The position numbers were made by a program, and so were the translations under genes. Of a stretch of DNA of 64,000 nt, positions 18,758 to 26,744 are shown one piece after another. Positions within the stretch are counted from its first letter, which is position 1; every line of letters begins with the position of its first letter. Under the pieces are notes generated by a model. The model had not been told where the DNA came from, ran no database searches, and worked only from the letters and a program-made list of their open reading frames with translations. The DNA is from Xylanibacter brevis ATCC 19188. Its GTDB lineage: Bacteria > Bacteroidota > Bacteroidia > Bacteroidales > Bacteroidaceae. The DNA lies in assembly GCF_000621725.1 (NCBI RefSeq), contig NZ_JHXM01000011.1, positions 62,001 through 126,000 on the forward strand. The letters run 5' to 3'.

Positions 18758-19672
18758 TTAACTACCAATATACAAGAATATCATTCCCAACAGCACCAAG
18801 GCCAAATCAACGGCTTTAGCTTTCAGGTTCTTCTCATGGAAGAACGCTGCGCCACACAAGAACGAAACTATCACGCTACCTCTTCTGACCATCGACACAA
18901 TACTGATCATAGCCTCAGGAAGTGACAATGCATAGAAGTAAACGAAATCAGCCGTTGACAGAAAGAGGCTTACGCCAATAATAGCCCAATCCCAGTGAAA
19001 AGGGGTGTTTTCCTTTCTTTTAGGCCACCACAACAACATCAACATCACAAACATCATGATGCATTGGTAGATGTTATACCATGCCTGTACCATCATGCGG
19101 TCTAGACCTACCCCACCAGCTTCAACGGGCGCCATTAAATACTTGTCATAAAGGCCACTTATGGCTCCCAGTATTGCTGCACCAACAATCATATAAATCC
19201 ATTGGTCATGCTTAAAGTCTATTCCCTCTTTTTTTCCGCTTCCGCTCAACAAAAGAAAAGAGACGATGGCCAGCGACACACCAATCCACTGCCAGGTATT
19301 TAAACGTTCGCCAAAAACCAACAATGCACCGATCAGCACCATTACAGGTCGTGTCGCATTAATTGGTCCAACTATTGTAAGTGGCAAATGCTTCATGCCA
19401 AAATATCCTAATACCCAGCTAGAAAGCACAATAATGGCCTTCTGTACAATATACTTATGACATTCCCATCCTCCTGCAGCCACCAGAAAAGGCGTTTCTT
19501 CTAACGACTGCGTCATATAGCTCAAAACAATGAATGGAATGAATATAAGCGACGAAAACAATGTATTAAGAAACAAAATAGGAATAACCGCATTATCCTT
19601 CAGTGCTTTCTTTTTCAAAGAGTCATACACACCCAAAAGGGCTGCAGACATGAATGCAAGTAATAACCACAT
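18758..19672 (-). CDS. DMT/EamA-family permease
   Basis: 304 residues with about ten hydrophobic helices in two similar halves, as in drug/metabolite transporters. Each half ends in a proline/arginine-containing helix (GPINATRPVMVLIGALLVFGE in the first, VRRGSVIVSFLCGAAFFHE in the second), which is the family pattern. The substrate cannot be told. It is 1 bp downstream of truA and was probably acquired into the truA transcript. Confidence 0.8.
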   Translation of the reverse strand: MWLLLAFMSAALLGVYDSLKKKALKDNAVIPILFLNTLFSSLIFIPFIVLSYMTQSLEETPFLVAAGGWECHKYIVQKAIIVLSSWVLGYFGMKHLPLTIVGPINATRPVMVLIGALLVFGERLNTWQWIGVSLAIVSFLLLSGSGKKEGIDFKHDQWIYMIVGAAILGAISGLYDKYLMAPVEAGGVGLDRMMVQAWYNIYQCIMMFVMLMLLWWPKRKENTPFHWDWAIIGVSLFLSTADFVYFYALSLPEAMISIVSMVRRGSVIVSFLCGAAFFHEKNLKAKAVDLALVLLGMIFLYIGS

Positions 19673-19673
19673 A

Positions 19674-20402
19674 TTAATATTTGATATCTACTAAAAACAA
19701 GGCATTTCCAGGCATCGATTCTCCGGCTTCCGTACGACGTTTTCCTTCTATCACGTGACGAAAATCATCTAGCGAAAGACGGCCTCGACCAACTTCAACT
19801 AATGTTCCAACGACAGCCCTCACCATATTTCTCAAAAACCTGTTCGCACTTATCTCAAAGCGCCATTCTCCATCCTTAAGTTCTTTCCATTCTGCATGAG
19901 TTACTTTACAGAGGGTCGTCTTTACATCTGAATGACTCTTACAAAAAGCGCCGAAGTCTTCATACTCCATCAGAATCATGGCAGCCTCATTCATTTTCTT
20001 AAAGTCCAGTTCATAATGCATTTCACATGAATAATGACGTAAAAAAGGAGACTTATATGTATGAATGAAATAATGGTACGTGCGCGATGTAGCCGAAAAA
20101 CGTGCATGCAAATCTTCGTCAACAGGTTCTATCCGCTGGATAGCAATATCCTGAGGCAACAACCTATTCAACTTGTAACACAACTGATGGCAGTCAAACT
20201 CTTTTACCGTATCAAAGTGCGCAATCATCATCGAGGCATGAACTCCTGCATCCGTGCGTCCTGCACCAGTGATAGCTATTTCTTCACGCAAAATAAGGGA
20301 CAGAGCTTTTTGCAACTCTCCCTGCACAGAAATTCCATTGGGTTGCACCTGCCATCCATGAAATCGAGTTCCGTCGTAACTTAATGTGATGAAATATCTC
20401 AT
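19674..20402 (-). CDS. truA: tRNA pseudouridine synthase A
   Basis: Makes pseudouridine at positions 38-40 of tRNA anticodon arms. It shows the catalytic aspartate in GAGRTDAGVHA, the RTYHYFI strand and the C-terminal RFLRNMVRAVVGTLVEVGRG motif. The ATG at 20402 (MRYFITLSYDG) gives 242 residues, like other TruA proteins. A possible start 30 bp further up at 20432 would lie upstream of the -7 element at 20412-20419 and so outside the transcript. A DMT permease gene follows after 1 bp. Confidence 0.95.
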   Translation of the reverse strand: MRYFITLSYDGTRFHGWQVQPNGISVQGELQKALSLILREEIAITGAGRTDAGVHASMMIAHFDTVKEFDCHQLCYKLNRLLPQDIAIQRIEPVDEDLHARFSATSRTYHYFIHTYKSPFLRHYSCEMHYELDFKKMNEAAMILMEYEDFGAFCKSHSDVKTTLCKVTHAEWKELKDGEWRFEISANRFLRNMVRAVVGTLVEVGRGRLSLDDFRHVIEGKRRTEAGESMPGNALFLVDIKY

Positions 20403-20411
20403 AATCGCCTG

Positions 20412-20419
20412 CAAAATTA
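20412..20419 (-). promoter_or_regulatory. -7 promoter element of truA, nearly leaderless
   Basis: TAATTTTG on the minus strand ends 9 nt before the truA ATG, the same spacing as at ruvC. The mRNA leader would be only about 4-5 nt. Confidence 0.65.
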
Positions 20420-20459
20420 CCTCAAAAATCAAAGAAAAGCGATTTTTTTAACGAAAAGT

Positions 20460-20490
20460 TTGGCTGTTATGAAGTTTTTATATACTTTTG
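20460..20490 (+). promoter_or_regulatory. Promoter of the sigma factor gene
   Basis: TTG (20460-20462) and TACTTTTG (20483-20490) are 20 bp apart, a full Bacteroidetes -33/-7 match. The A+T-rich leader to 20580 is about 85 nt and shows no obvious stem. Confidence 0.75.
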
Positions 20491-20579
20491 TACCCAATAA
20501 AACCATTATTAATAACTCATCAATCTAAAAATTATTGCCTATCGAAACAAAATTACTTCATTATTAAAATAAAAACAAT

Positions 20580-21179
20580 ATGAAGAAATTTGAAGGAGTT
20601 ACCGACGAACAGTTGGCACTGCTCTATGCTAAAGGCAATAATCGTGCGTTTGATGAATTATTAGATCGCACCAAGAGCAAGTTGTTTACATATATTATGT
20701 TCGTGGTACGCGATCACGATATCGCAGACGACATCTTCCAAGAGACCTTTGTCAAGGTTATCATGAAGTTACAAAGCGGACACTACGCCGATACTGGAAA
20801 GTTCCAGTTTTGGGTTAGCCGCATTGCCCATAACGTAATGATGGATTGGTATCGTCAGCAGCAAAACCATCATTTTGTTGAACCAAACAAAGAAAACGAT
20901 CTACAGAACTTACGTGGAGCATCCATAATGGACAATTGTCGTGAATCTGAATTGGTCAACGAGCAAGTTCTGCATGATGTTACTCGACTGATGAACACCC
21001 TTCCTGCCACACAGCGCGAGGTAGTTTACATGCGTTTCTTTCAGCAACTTTCTTTCAAGGAAATTGCCGAGATCACAGGTGTTAGCATCAACACATCACT
21101 TGGACGTATGCGCTACGCCATTTTTAACTTGCGTAAAATGGCGAAAGAAAACAAAATGGAACTTGCCCTTCAGTTATAG
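20580..21179 (+). CDS. Sigma-70 family RNA polymerase sigma factor (ECF type)
   Basis: 199 residues with only regions 2 and 4. Region 2 has LFTYIMFVVRDHDIADDIFQ and the FWVSRIAHNVMMDWYRQ segment. Region 4 has TLPATQREVVYMRF and a helix-turn-helix around FKEIAEITGVSINTSLGRM. It has a consensus housekeeping promoter. No anti-sigma factor gene is next to it, and its downstream neighbour is convergent, so its control is not visible here. Confidence 0.93.
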   Translation: MKKFEGVTDEQLALLYAKGNNRAFDELLDRTKSKLFTYIMFVVRDHDIADDIFQETFVKVIMKLQSGHYADTGKFQFWVSRIAHNVMMDWYRQQQNHHFVEPNKENDLQNLRGASIMDNCRESELVNEQVLHDVTRLMNTLPATQREVVYMRFFQQLSFKEIAEITGVSINTSLGRMRYAIFNLRKMAKENKMELALQL

Positions 21180-21196
21180 CAACTTGTAGTTAAGAC

Positions 21197-21844
21197 TTAT
21201 AAAGCCTTCAATTCTTTGATGACAGACTCGGGATCGGCAGCTTTGAAAATATAGCTACCGCTTACCAATACATCGGCACCTGCAGCTACGAGACGTGGTG
21301 CCGTTTCTTTTTGTACACCTCCATCTATCTCAATCAAAGCTCTACTACCACTTTCGTCAATCATTTGGCGCAATCGTTTCACTTTATTGATTGTGTTCTC
21401 AATAAACTTCTGACCGCCAAAACCGGGGTTAACACTCATCAACAACACCATCTCCACTTCTGAAATCACATCTTCTAACACCGAAACAGGTGTTGATGGA
21501 TTCAGGGTCACTGCAGCTTTCATACCTGCATCATGTATCTCCTGAATGGTGCGATGCAAATGCACCGTAGCCTCTTGATGTACATTCATCATCATTGCAC
21601 CTAGTTTCGCCGTTTGGCTGATATACCTCTCAGGACGTTCAATCATAAAATGCACATCCAAAGGTTTTGTACATACCTTGGCAACTGCCTCGATAACAGG
21701 AAAACCGAAAGAGATATTAGGAACAAACATGCCGTCCATCACATCAACATGCAACCAGTCGGCTTCAGAACGATTAATCATCTGAATGTCGCGTTCCAAA
21801 TGCAGGAAATCAGCAGAGAGCATTGAAGGTGAAACAATGGTCAT
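21197..21844 (-). CDS. rpe: Ribulose-phosphate 3-epimerase
   Basis: Interconverts ribulose-5-phosphate and xylulose-5-phosphate. It is a 215-residue barrel with SPSMLSADF at the N-terminus, the metal-binding HVDVMDGMFVPNISFG, VHFMIERPE, SVNPGFGGQKF and the catalytic aspartate in IEIDGGVQ. It is the last gene of a minus-strand series (unknown acidic gene, clc, fmt, 37-residue gene, rpe). It converges with the sigma factor gene at a 17-bp gap. Confidence 0.96.
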   Translation of the reverse strand: MTIVSPSMLSADFLHLERDIQMINRSEADWLHVDVMDGMFVPNISFGFPVIEAVAKVCTKPLDVHFMIERPERYISQTAKLGAMMMNVHQEATVHLHRTIQEIHDAGMKAAVTLNPSTPVSVLEDVISEVEMVLLMSVNPGFGGQKFIENTINKVKRLRQMIDESGSRALIEIDGGVQKETAPRLVAAGADVLVSGSYIFKAADPESVIKELKAL

Positions 21845-21874
21845 TTCTTACTATTAGTTTAAATGTTTTTAAAT

Positions 21875-21988
21875 TTAATTCAGGCAGTAAGCCTCTTTGT
21901 TATTTACGCGATAGGTATAAGCTATCTGTTTAATGAGTTTAATCACCTTCTCACTGGGGTTCATTTCTTCGGGAGTAAATATTTGCAT
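21875..21988 (-). CDS. Small protein of 37 residues
   Basis: An ATG at 21988 opens a 38-codon frame ending at TAA 21875-21877, between fmt and rpe on the same strand. The product starts MQIFTPEEMNPSEKVI, continues with a KLIKQIAYTYRV helix and ends NNKEAYCLN. The mix of charged and hydrophobic residues and the helical pattern look like a real protein, and I recall similar tiny proteins with an EAYCLN end in other Bacteroidales. Its function is unknown; it has a single cysteine near the C-terminus. Confidence 0.65.
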   Translation of the reverse strand: MQIFTPEEMNPSEKVIKLIKQIAYTYRVNNKEAYCLN

Positions 21989-22057
21989 AGGCCAATATAT
22001 TATGTTTTTATTGATCGTTTTTATTATCATAACGTACTGACCCATATAAATATTATA

Positions 22058-23029
22058 CTAACGAACAAAATATTTTTCTATATCTTTCACCCCATTGAGA
22101 AAGGCCGTAGCTTCCATTCTCTTTTTACCAGCTAATTGCAATTCCTCAATTTGTAGCAGGAAATCTTCGCAACAAACATACAAGTGCTTTTTATCTGCTA
22201 TTAATTGTCCCACGTTTCCTTTGGTGGGAAGATTGGTTTTGCGAGTCTTATATATTTTCATCACGGTTTCGTGTCCTTCGCCATCTGTCATGGTTGTCCA
22301 ACTGCCAGGGTAAGGTGATAGTCCGCGAACAAAATCATATATCTTTTTGCATGATTTATTCCAATCAATCATACAGGTTTCCTTAAAAATCTTTGGGGCA
22401 TGATTCAATTCTGTCTCGATCAAAGAAGATTGATCGCAAGCTGCAGGATGACCATTTGAATCCACAATCTTACTCAGAGTACTTAGACATATTTTCGCGC
22501 CTAGATGCATCAGCCCGTCATATACATACTCAACATCTGCATCGTCTGGAATATCAAAAGGCATTTGTTCAATAATACGTCCTGTATCTATGTCGTGATC
22601 TAAGAAAAAGGTCGTAACTCCTGTTTTGGTTTCACCATTGATAACAGCCCAGTTGATAGGTGCGGCACCACGATATTGAGGCAGCAGCGCAGCATGAACA
22701 TTAAACGTACCATATTCAGGCATAGCCCACACCACCTCTGGCAACATACGGAAGGCTACCACCACCTGCAAATTGGCATGATACCCTTTCAACTGTTCGA
22801 TGAAACTGGGATCTTTCATTTTCTCAGGCTGCAGCACAGGCAGTCCTTTACTGAGAGCGTATTGCTTTACTGGCGATGGCTGCAGAACCGAGCCATGCCT
22901 CCCTACTGGTTTGTCTGGCTGTGTCACGACAGCCACCACCTGATAGTTGTTTTCAACCAAAGTTTGAAGGGTCTCTACCGCAAATTCGGGCGTACCCATA
23001 AAAACGATTCTTAAATCTTCTTTTGTCAT
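22058..23029 (-). CDS. fmt: Methionyl-tRNA formyltransferase
   Basis: Formylates initiator Met-tRNA. The N-terminal half shows the formyltransferase fold with RIVFMGTPEFAV, FNVHAALLPQYRGAAPINWAVI (catalytic Asn/His) and the FFLDHDIDTGRII aspartate. The C-terminal ~100 residues are the tRNA-binding OB domain (RGLSPYPGSW). The ATG at 23029 is preferred; the frame also contains a GTG at 23041, inside the clc gene. It overlaps or abuts the clc stop (23031), implying coupled translation. Confidence 0.96.
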   Translation of the reverse strand: MTKEDLRIVFMGTPEFAVETLQTLVENNYQVVAVVTQPDKPVGRHGSVLQPSPVKQYALSKGLPVLQPEKMKDPSFIEQLKGYHANLQVVVAFRMLPEVVWAMPEYGTFNVHAALLPQYRGAAPINWAVINGETKTGVTTFFLDHDIDTGRIIEQMPFDIPDDADVEYVYDGLMHLGAKICLSTLSKIVDSNGHPAACDQSSLIETELNHAPKIFKETCMIDWNKSCKKIYDFVRGLSPYPGSWTTMTDGEGHETVMKIYKTRKTNLPTKGNVGQLIADKKHLYVCCEDFLLQIEELQLAGKKRMEATAFLNGVKDIEKYFVR

Positions 23030-23030
23030 G

Positions 23031-24836
23031 CTATTCCTCACTCATATCTGCCACCATCTTTCTGTACTGTGTAAACAGGCGTTGACGCGAAATATACCCA
23101 TCAAGACGGCCCTCGTTGTCGAGTACAGGTAGCCAGTCGGCATGTGTCTGCTCGAACACTTTCACTACATCGGTCATTGGCGATTGGTCACTTAATACAG
23201 CAGCAGGCTCCTGCATCAACTGTCGAGCAGTAAAATGATGGTAAAGTTCGATACGAAATACTACATTGCGTATCTTGGTTATGTCTATCTCACCCTGCAA
23301 CATACCACCGGCATCAAGCACGGGTATGACACTGGTATGAGAACGACTTATTTTATTGACGATGTCTCTCAACTCTGTATCAGGTTCCACCGATAAAAAA
23401 TCCTTCTCTACAACACTACTCAATTGCATCAGTGTTAGCACAGCGTGATCGGTGTGATGCGTAATCAGTTTACCTTCTTTTGCCAATCGTGCACTATAAA
23501 TACTGTGCGATTCAAAAATATTAATCGTCAAGAACGAGCTGACAGATACAATCATCAGGGGCAGGAAAAGACTATATCCACTCGTAAGTTCTGCGATCAA
23601 AAAGATACCCGTCAGTGGTGCATGCATTACGCCAGACATAACACCGGCCATGCCCATCAGTGCAAAGTTCTTTTCAGGTACATGAACACCAACCTGATAG
23701 ATATTCCACAGACGTGAAAAAAGGAAGCCACTATAGCATCCCACAAACAAGCTGGGAGCAAAAGTGCCACCACAACCACCTGCACCATTCGTTGCAGATG
23801 TAGCAAAGACTTTTGTCAACAAAACCAATGCTATGTATATAATCAGCCAATGACTATGTCCAGAAAACAACGAGTTGTTCAAGATGGCATCCCAGTCGGC
23901 CTCGTCAGTACCATTAATCAACAAATTAATAGAATCGTAACCTTCTCCAAACAATGCCGGAAACAAGAAGATTAGCCCGCTCAGCAGCGCGCCTCCTAAC
24001 AACAATTTAACATACGTACGGTTCTTCAATCTTGCGAAGATGCCCTCACAAAAGCTCATGGCTCTAATAAAATAGAGACTCACAAGTCCACAGAACACAC
24101 CCAAGAAAATGCAAGCAGGAATACGTTCAACCGTCCATTCTTCATCAAGATGGAATGTAAATAGAGCATTTCCACCACTTAATATATAAGTAAAGCAAGT
24201 GGCTGTAACACAAGACACTAGAATAGGCATTAATGAGGCCATTGTCAAATCTATCATCAATACCTCAAGTGTGAAAACCAAACCGGCAATGGGAGCCTTA
24301 AAAATGCCGGCTATGGCACCTGCAGCACCACAGCCCACAAGCAGCATCATAGTCTTACGGTCAAGCCCGAACACTTTTCCCAGGTTACTACCGATGGCGG
24401 AACCCGTTAGCACAATCGGAGCCTCTGCACCCACCGAGCCACCAAAACCAATAGTGATAGCCGATGCCAGAACCGACGTCCATGTATTATGTGCTTTCAA
24501 TCGCGAACGATTCGAGCTGATTGCATATAAGATGCGAGTGATACCATGCGAGATATTATCTTTCACAACATACTTTATAAAAAGCATCGTTAGAAAGATA
24601 CCTACAACGGGATAAACCAAATATAACCAGTTGTAAGATTCTGAATTAAAAGAACTGGTCAGGAAATGACCAATCTGTCGAATGATAGAATGAAGTACAA
24701 AGGCTGCTACCGCAGCTAGCAAGCCTACCAAGAAAGCTAAAACGAGCACAAGCATGCGCTCGCTAATATGATCCTCACGCCAACTGTTCAGACGCAAGAG
24801 CCACGATGAAGATATGTCAGTTGATGTATCTGTCAT
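23031..24836 (-). CDS. CLC-family chloride channel/antiporter with CBS domains
   Basis: 601 residues: about ten membrane helices (30-430), then two CBS domains (~455-510 and 535-590). CLC motifs are present: GGSVGAEAPIV, the equivalent of GREGP that carries the gating glutamate, and GGCGGTFAPSLF, equivalent to GxFxP. The gating glutamate suggests an H+/Cl- exchanger rather than a pure channel (inference). The CBS pair probably senses a nucleotide. The next gene on the strand is fmt, directly adjoining. Confidence 0.92.
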   Translation of the reverse strand: MTDTSTDISSSWLLRLNSWREDHISERMLVLVLAFLVGLLAAVAAFVLHSIIRQIGHFLTSSFNSESYNWLYLVYPVVGIFLTMLFIKYVVKDNISHGITRILYAISSNRSRLKAHNTWTSVLASAITIGFGGSVGAEAPIVLTGSAIGSNLGKVFGLDRKTMMLLVGCGAAGAIAGIFKAPIAGLVFTLEVLMIDLTMASLMPILVSCVTATCFTYILSGGNALFTFHLDEEWTVERIPACIFLGVFCGLVSLYFIRAMSFCEGIFARLKNRTYVKLLLGGALLSGLIFLFPALFGEGYDSINLLINGTDEADWDAILNNSLFSGHSHWLIIYIALVLLTKVFATSATNGAGGCGGTFAPSLFVGCYSGFLFSRLWNIYQVGVHVPEKNFALMGMAGVMSGVMHAPLTGIFLIAELTSGYSLFLPLMIVSVSSFLTINIFESHSIYSARLAKEGKLITHHTDHAVLTLMQLSSVVEKDFLSVEPDTELRDIVNKISRSHTSVIPVLDAGGMLQGEIDITKIRNVVFRIELYHHFTARQLMQEPAAVLSDQSPMTDVVKVFEQTHADWLPVLDNEGRLDGYISRQRLFTQYRKMVADMSEE

Positions 24837-24854
24837 CAGATATAAGGCTACAGT

Positions 24855-25295
24855 TTAGTTTTTTAAAAGTTCTGCCAGAAAGTTATCCAGTTCTTCATCC
24901 AATCCTTCCATCAGGTTAGGATCAATTATCACGGTATCGTCGTCAACAACATACAACTCTGTAATATGTTCGCAATCATCATTCTCCAATACAAAAGAAT
25001 ATGGTTTCAGAATCGACAAGTTCTCCACCATCTCTTTTTGTTGACTAATGCATTGACGGATATCCTTTGCGATGGCCTCATAGAAATCATCATCCTTATT
25101 ATCTATCCATTGCTCAACTACGCAACGTGTAATCTCATTGTCGTCATCATCAAAAGCCAACAATTCACCTGTATCCTGCGATACGCGGATATGAATATCT
25201 GTCAGCAAAGCTGCCTCGTCATTTACTGGGAACTTCTCAGCTATTTTCCTAATAGCTCGTTGGATTTGCTGCATGGTGTTTTCTGTTGCTTTCAT
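24855..25295 (-). CDS. Acidic cytoplasmic protein of unknown function
   Basis: About 146 residues from the ATG at 25295 (MKATENTMQQIQ); an ATG at 25310 is possible but nearer the promoter. It is strongly acidic (runs such as AFDDDDNEI, VVDDDTVIIDP), with no signal peptide, membrane helix or motif that I recognise. It is the first gene of the series running into clc (18-bp gap), fmt and rpe, and it has a consensus promoter. Confidence 0.65.
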   Translation of the reverse strand: MKATENTMQQIQRAIRKIAEKFPVNDEAALLTDIHIRVSQDTGELLAFDDDDNEITRCVVEQWIDNKDDDFYEAIAKDIRQCISQQKEMVENLSILKPYSFVLENDDCEHITELYVVDDDTVIIDPNLMEGLDEELDNFLAELLKN

Positions 25296-25319
25296 ATGCT
25301 TTCCTATCAAATATCACTG

Positions 25320-25350
25320 CAAAAATATCAAAAAAAAATTGTATCTGCAA
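25320..25350 (-). promoter_or_regulatory. Promoter of the acidic-protein/clc/fmt series
   Basis: Minus strand TTG (25348-25350) and TATTTTTG (25320-25327) are 20 bp apart, a full -33/-7 match, about 24 nt upstream of the ATG at 25295. Confidence 0.7.
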
Positions 25351-25411
25351 ATAAATGCGGAAAATATTTAAAAAAGACATTATTTTCTTCGTCTTAATTC
25401 TGATTTTATTG

Positions 25412-25419
25412 TATCTTTG
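25412..25419 (+). promoter_or_regulatory. -7 promoter element of the rseC-rnf operon, nearly leaderless
   Basis: TATCTTTG ends 8 nt before the rseC ATG at 25428. The predicted leader is only a few nucleotides long. It is the only clear promoter before the whole rnf series. Confidence 0.7.
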
Positions 25420-25427
25420 CCCTCAAT

Positions 25428-25844
25428 ATGCAAGAAATAGTACGCCACAAAGGCACCGTATTATCGACCTCTGACACCCATGTAAGGGTTAAGATTGTAC
25501 AGCAGTCAGCCTGTGCAACTTGTCAGATTTCATCCCATTGCCAGGTTTCTGAGTCAAAGGAGAAAATCATCGACGTCTTCGATGTTCAGTCAACAACCTA
25601 TCAAGCTGGCGATTCCGTTGTGGTGTATACCACACGTCGAATGGCCTTTCAGGCTTTGTTTCTTGGATTTATCCTACCATTACTCCTGCTCTTAGTCATC
25701 TTGTCACTGCTTTTGTGGCAACACACCAGCGAAGGACTAGCCTCGTTACTATCTCTGAGTGCACTTGTACCCTACTACGGCATCCTATGGCTATATCGAA
25801 AGAAAGTGGCCAATTTCGCGACATTCTACATTGAACATACCTAA
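25428..25844 (+). CDS. rseC: RseC/MucC-family membrane protein
   Basis: 138 residues. A cysteine cluster SACATCQISSHC near residues 28-39 is followed by a small soluble part and two transmembrane helices (~75-125), the pattern of RseC (SoxR-reducing system protein). In E. coli RseC and the Rnf-like Rsx proteins act together to keep SoxR reduced. Placement directly before rnfB (36-bp gap) is the usual arrangement in Bacteroidales and suggests a role in Rnf assembly or redox function. I infer that role from context only. Confidence 0.88.
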   Translation: MQEIVRHKGTVLSTSDTHVRVKIVQQSACATCQISSHCQVSESKEKIIDVFDVQSTTYQAGDSVVVYTTRRMAFQALFLGFILPLLLLLVILSLLLWQHTSEGLASLLSLSALVPYYGILWLYRKKVANFATFYIEHT

Positions 25845-25880
25845 AAAACAAATAACTATAACACTAATAATTTATACTTT

Positions 25881-26744
25881 ATGAATTCAATTATTATAGC
25901 AGTCGTTATACTTGGAGGCATCGCATTTGTTGCAGCCATCGTACTATTTGTCTGCTCTAAGAAATTTGCGGTCTTCGAAGATCCCCGCATTGCCCGCGTC
26001 AACGAGTTGCTACCAGGAGCCAACTGTGGTGGATGTGGATTTGCAGGTTGCAACGCCATGGCCGAAGCTCTAGTCAAAGAGTCTGACAAAGGTAGCATCG
26101 AAGGAATCAGTTGTCCTGTGGGTGGTGCCGAAGTCATGTCGCAAGTAGCAAATCTTCTCGGCATGACTGTTGCAAATGGTGAGCCACAAGTTGCCGTGAT
26201 AAGATGCAACGGAACATGTGAGAATCGTCCTCGAATCTCTCAATATGTCGGTCTGCGCACCTGTGCCGCAATGAATGCCTGTGGTGCAGGCGAGACCGCC
26301 TGCGGCTATGGGTGCCTGGGGTGTGGCGATTGTGTAAATGCTTGTCAGTTTGACGCCCTCCACATGAATGAAGAAACCGGTCTGCCCGAAGTTGACGAAA
26401 ATAAATGTGTGACATGTGGTGCTTGCGTCAAAGCTTGTCCTCGACATATCATCGAATTACGCAAGAAGGGCCCAAAGAATCGAAGAGTCTTTGTTTCGTG
26501 TGTCAATCGTGACAAAGGCGCAATTGCCATGAAGGCTTGCAAATCCGCCTGTATTGGTTGTGGCAAATGCGCAAAAGAGTGTCAGTTCGAAGCAATTACC
26601 ATAGAAGAAAACCTCTCCTACATTGACTTCACGAAATGTCGTCTCTGCAAGAAGTGCGTAGCTATTTGTCCTACAAAGGCCATCCAAGCTGTCAATTTCC
26701 CATTACCCAAGAACACAGAAGTAAAAAAGGAGGTAGAAGCATGA
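25881..26744 (+). CDS. rnfB: Rnf complex iron-sulfur subunit B
   Basis: A 287-residue electron-carrying subunit of the ion-pumping ferredoxin:NAD+ oxidoreductase. It has one N-terminal membrane anchor, the 4Fe-4S motif GANCGGCGFAGCNAM (~45-60), and several ferredoxin-like Cys clusters (CGYGCLGCGDCVNAC, CVTCGACVKACP, CIGCGKCAKEC, CRLCKKCVAICP). It passes electrons from ferredoxin to RnfC. The stop overlaps the rnfC start by 4 bp. Confidence 0.97.
   Translation: MNSIIIAVVILGGIAFVAAIVLFVCSKKFAVFEDPRIARVNELLPGANCGGCGFAGCNAMAEALVKESDKGSIEGISCPVGGAEVMSQVANLLGMTVANGEPQVAVIRCNGTCENRPRISQYVGLRTCAAMNACGAGETACGYGCLGCGDCVNACQFDALHMNEETGLPEVDENKCVTCGACVKACPRHIIELRKKGPKNRRVFVSCVNRDKGAIAMKACKSACIGCGKCAKECQFEAITIEENLSYIDFTKCRLCKKCVAICPTKAIQAVNFPLPKNTEVKKEVEA

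Noticed and set aside
21863..22135. 90-codon plus-strand frame between rpe and fmt
   Set aside because: It overlaps the 3' end of fmt and runs antisense across the better-supported 37-residue gene; composition is unlike a protein.
26070..26447. Long antisense open frame in rnfB
   Set aside because: His-, Cys- and Thr-rich translation produced by the cysteine codons of rnfB on the other strand; no promoter or start context.
26636..26740. Longer RnfC starting inside rnfB
   Set aside because: The extra 35 residues are the rnfB sequence read in another frame; the start at 26741 has an ATGA overlap and the conserved MKIKTFSIGG beginning.
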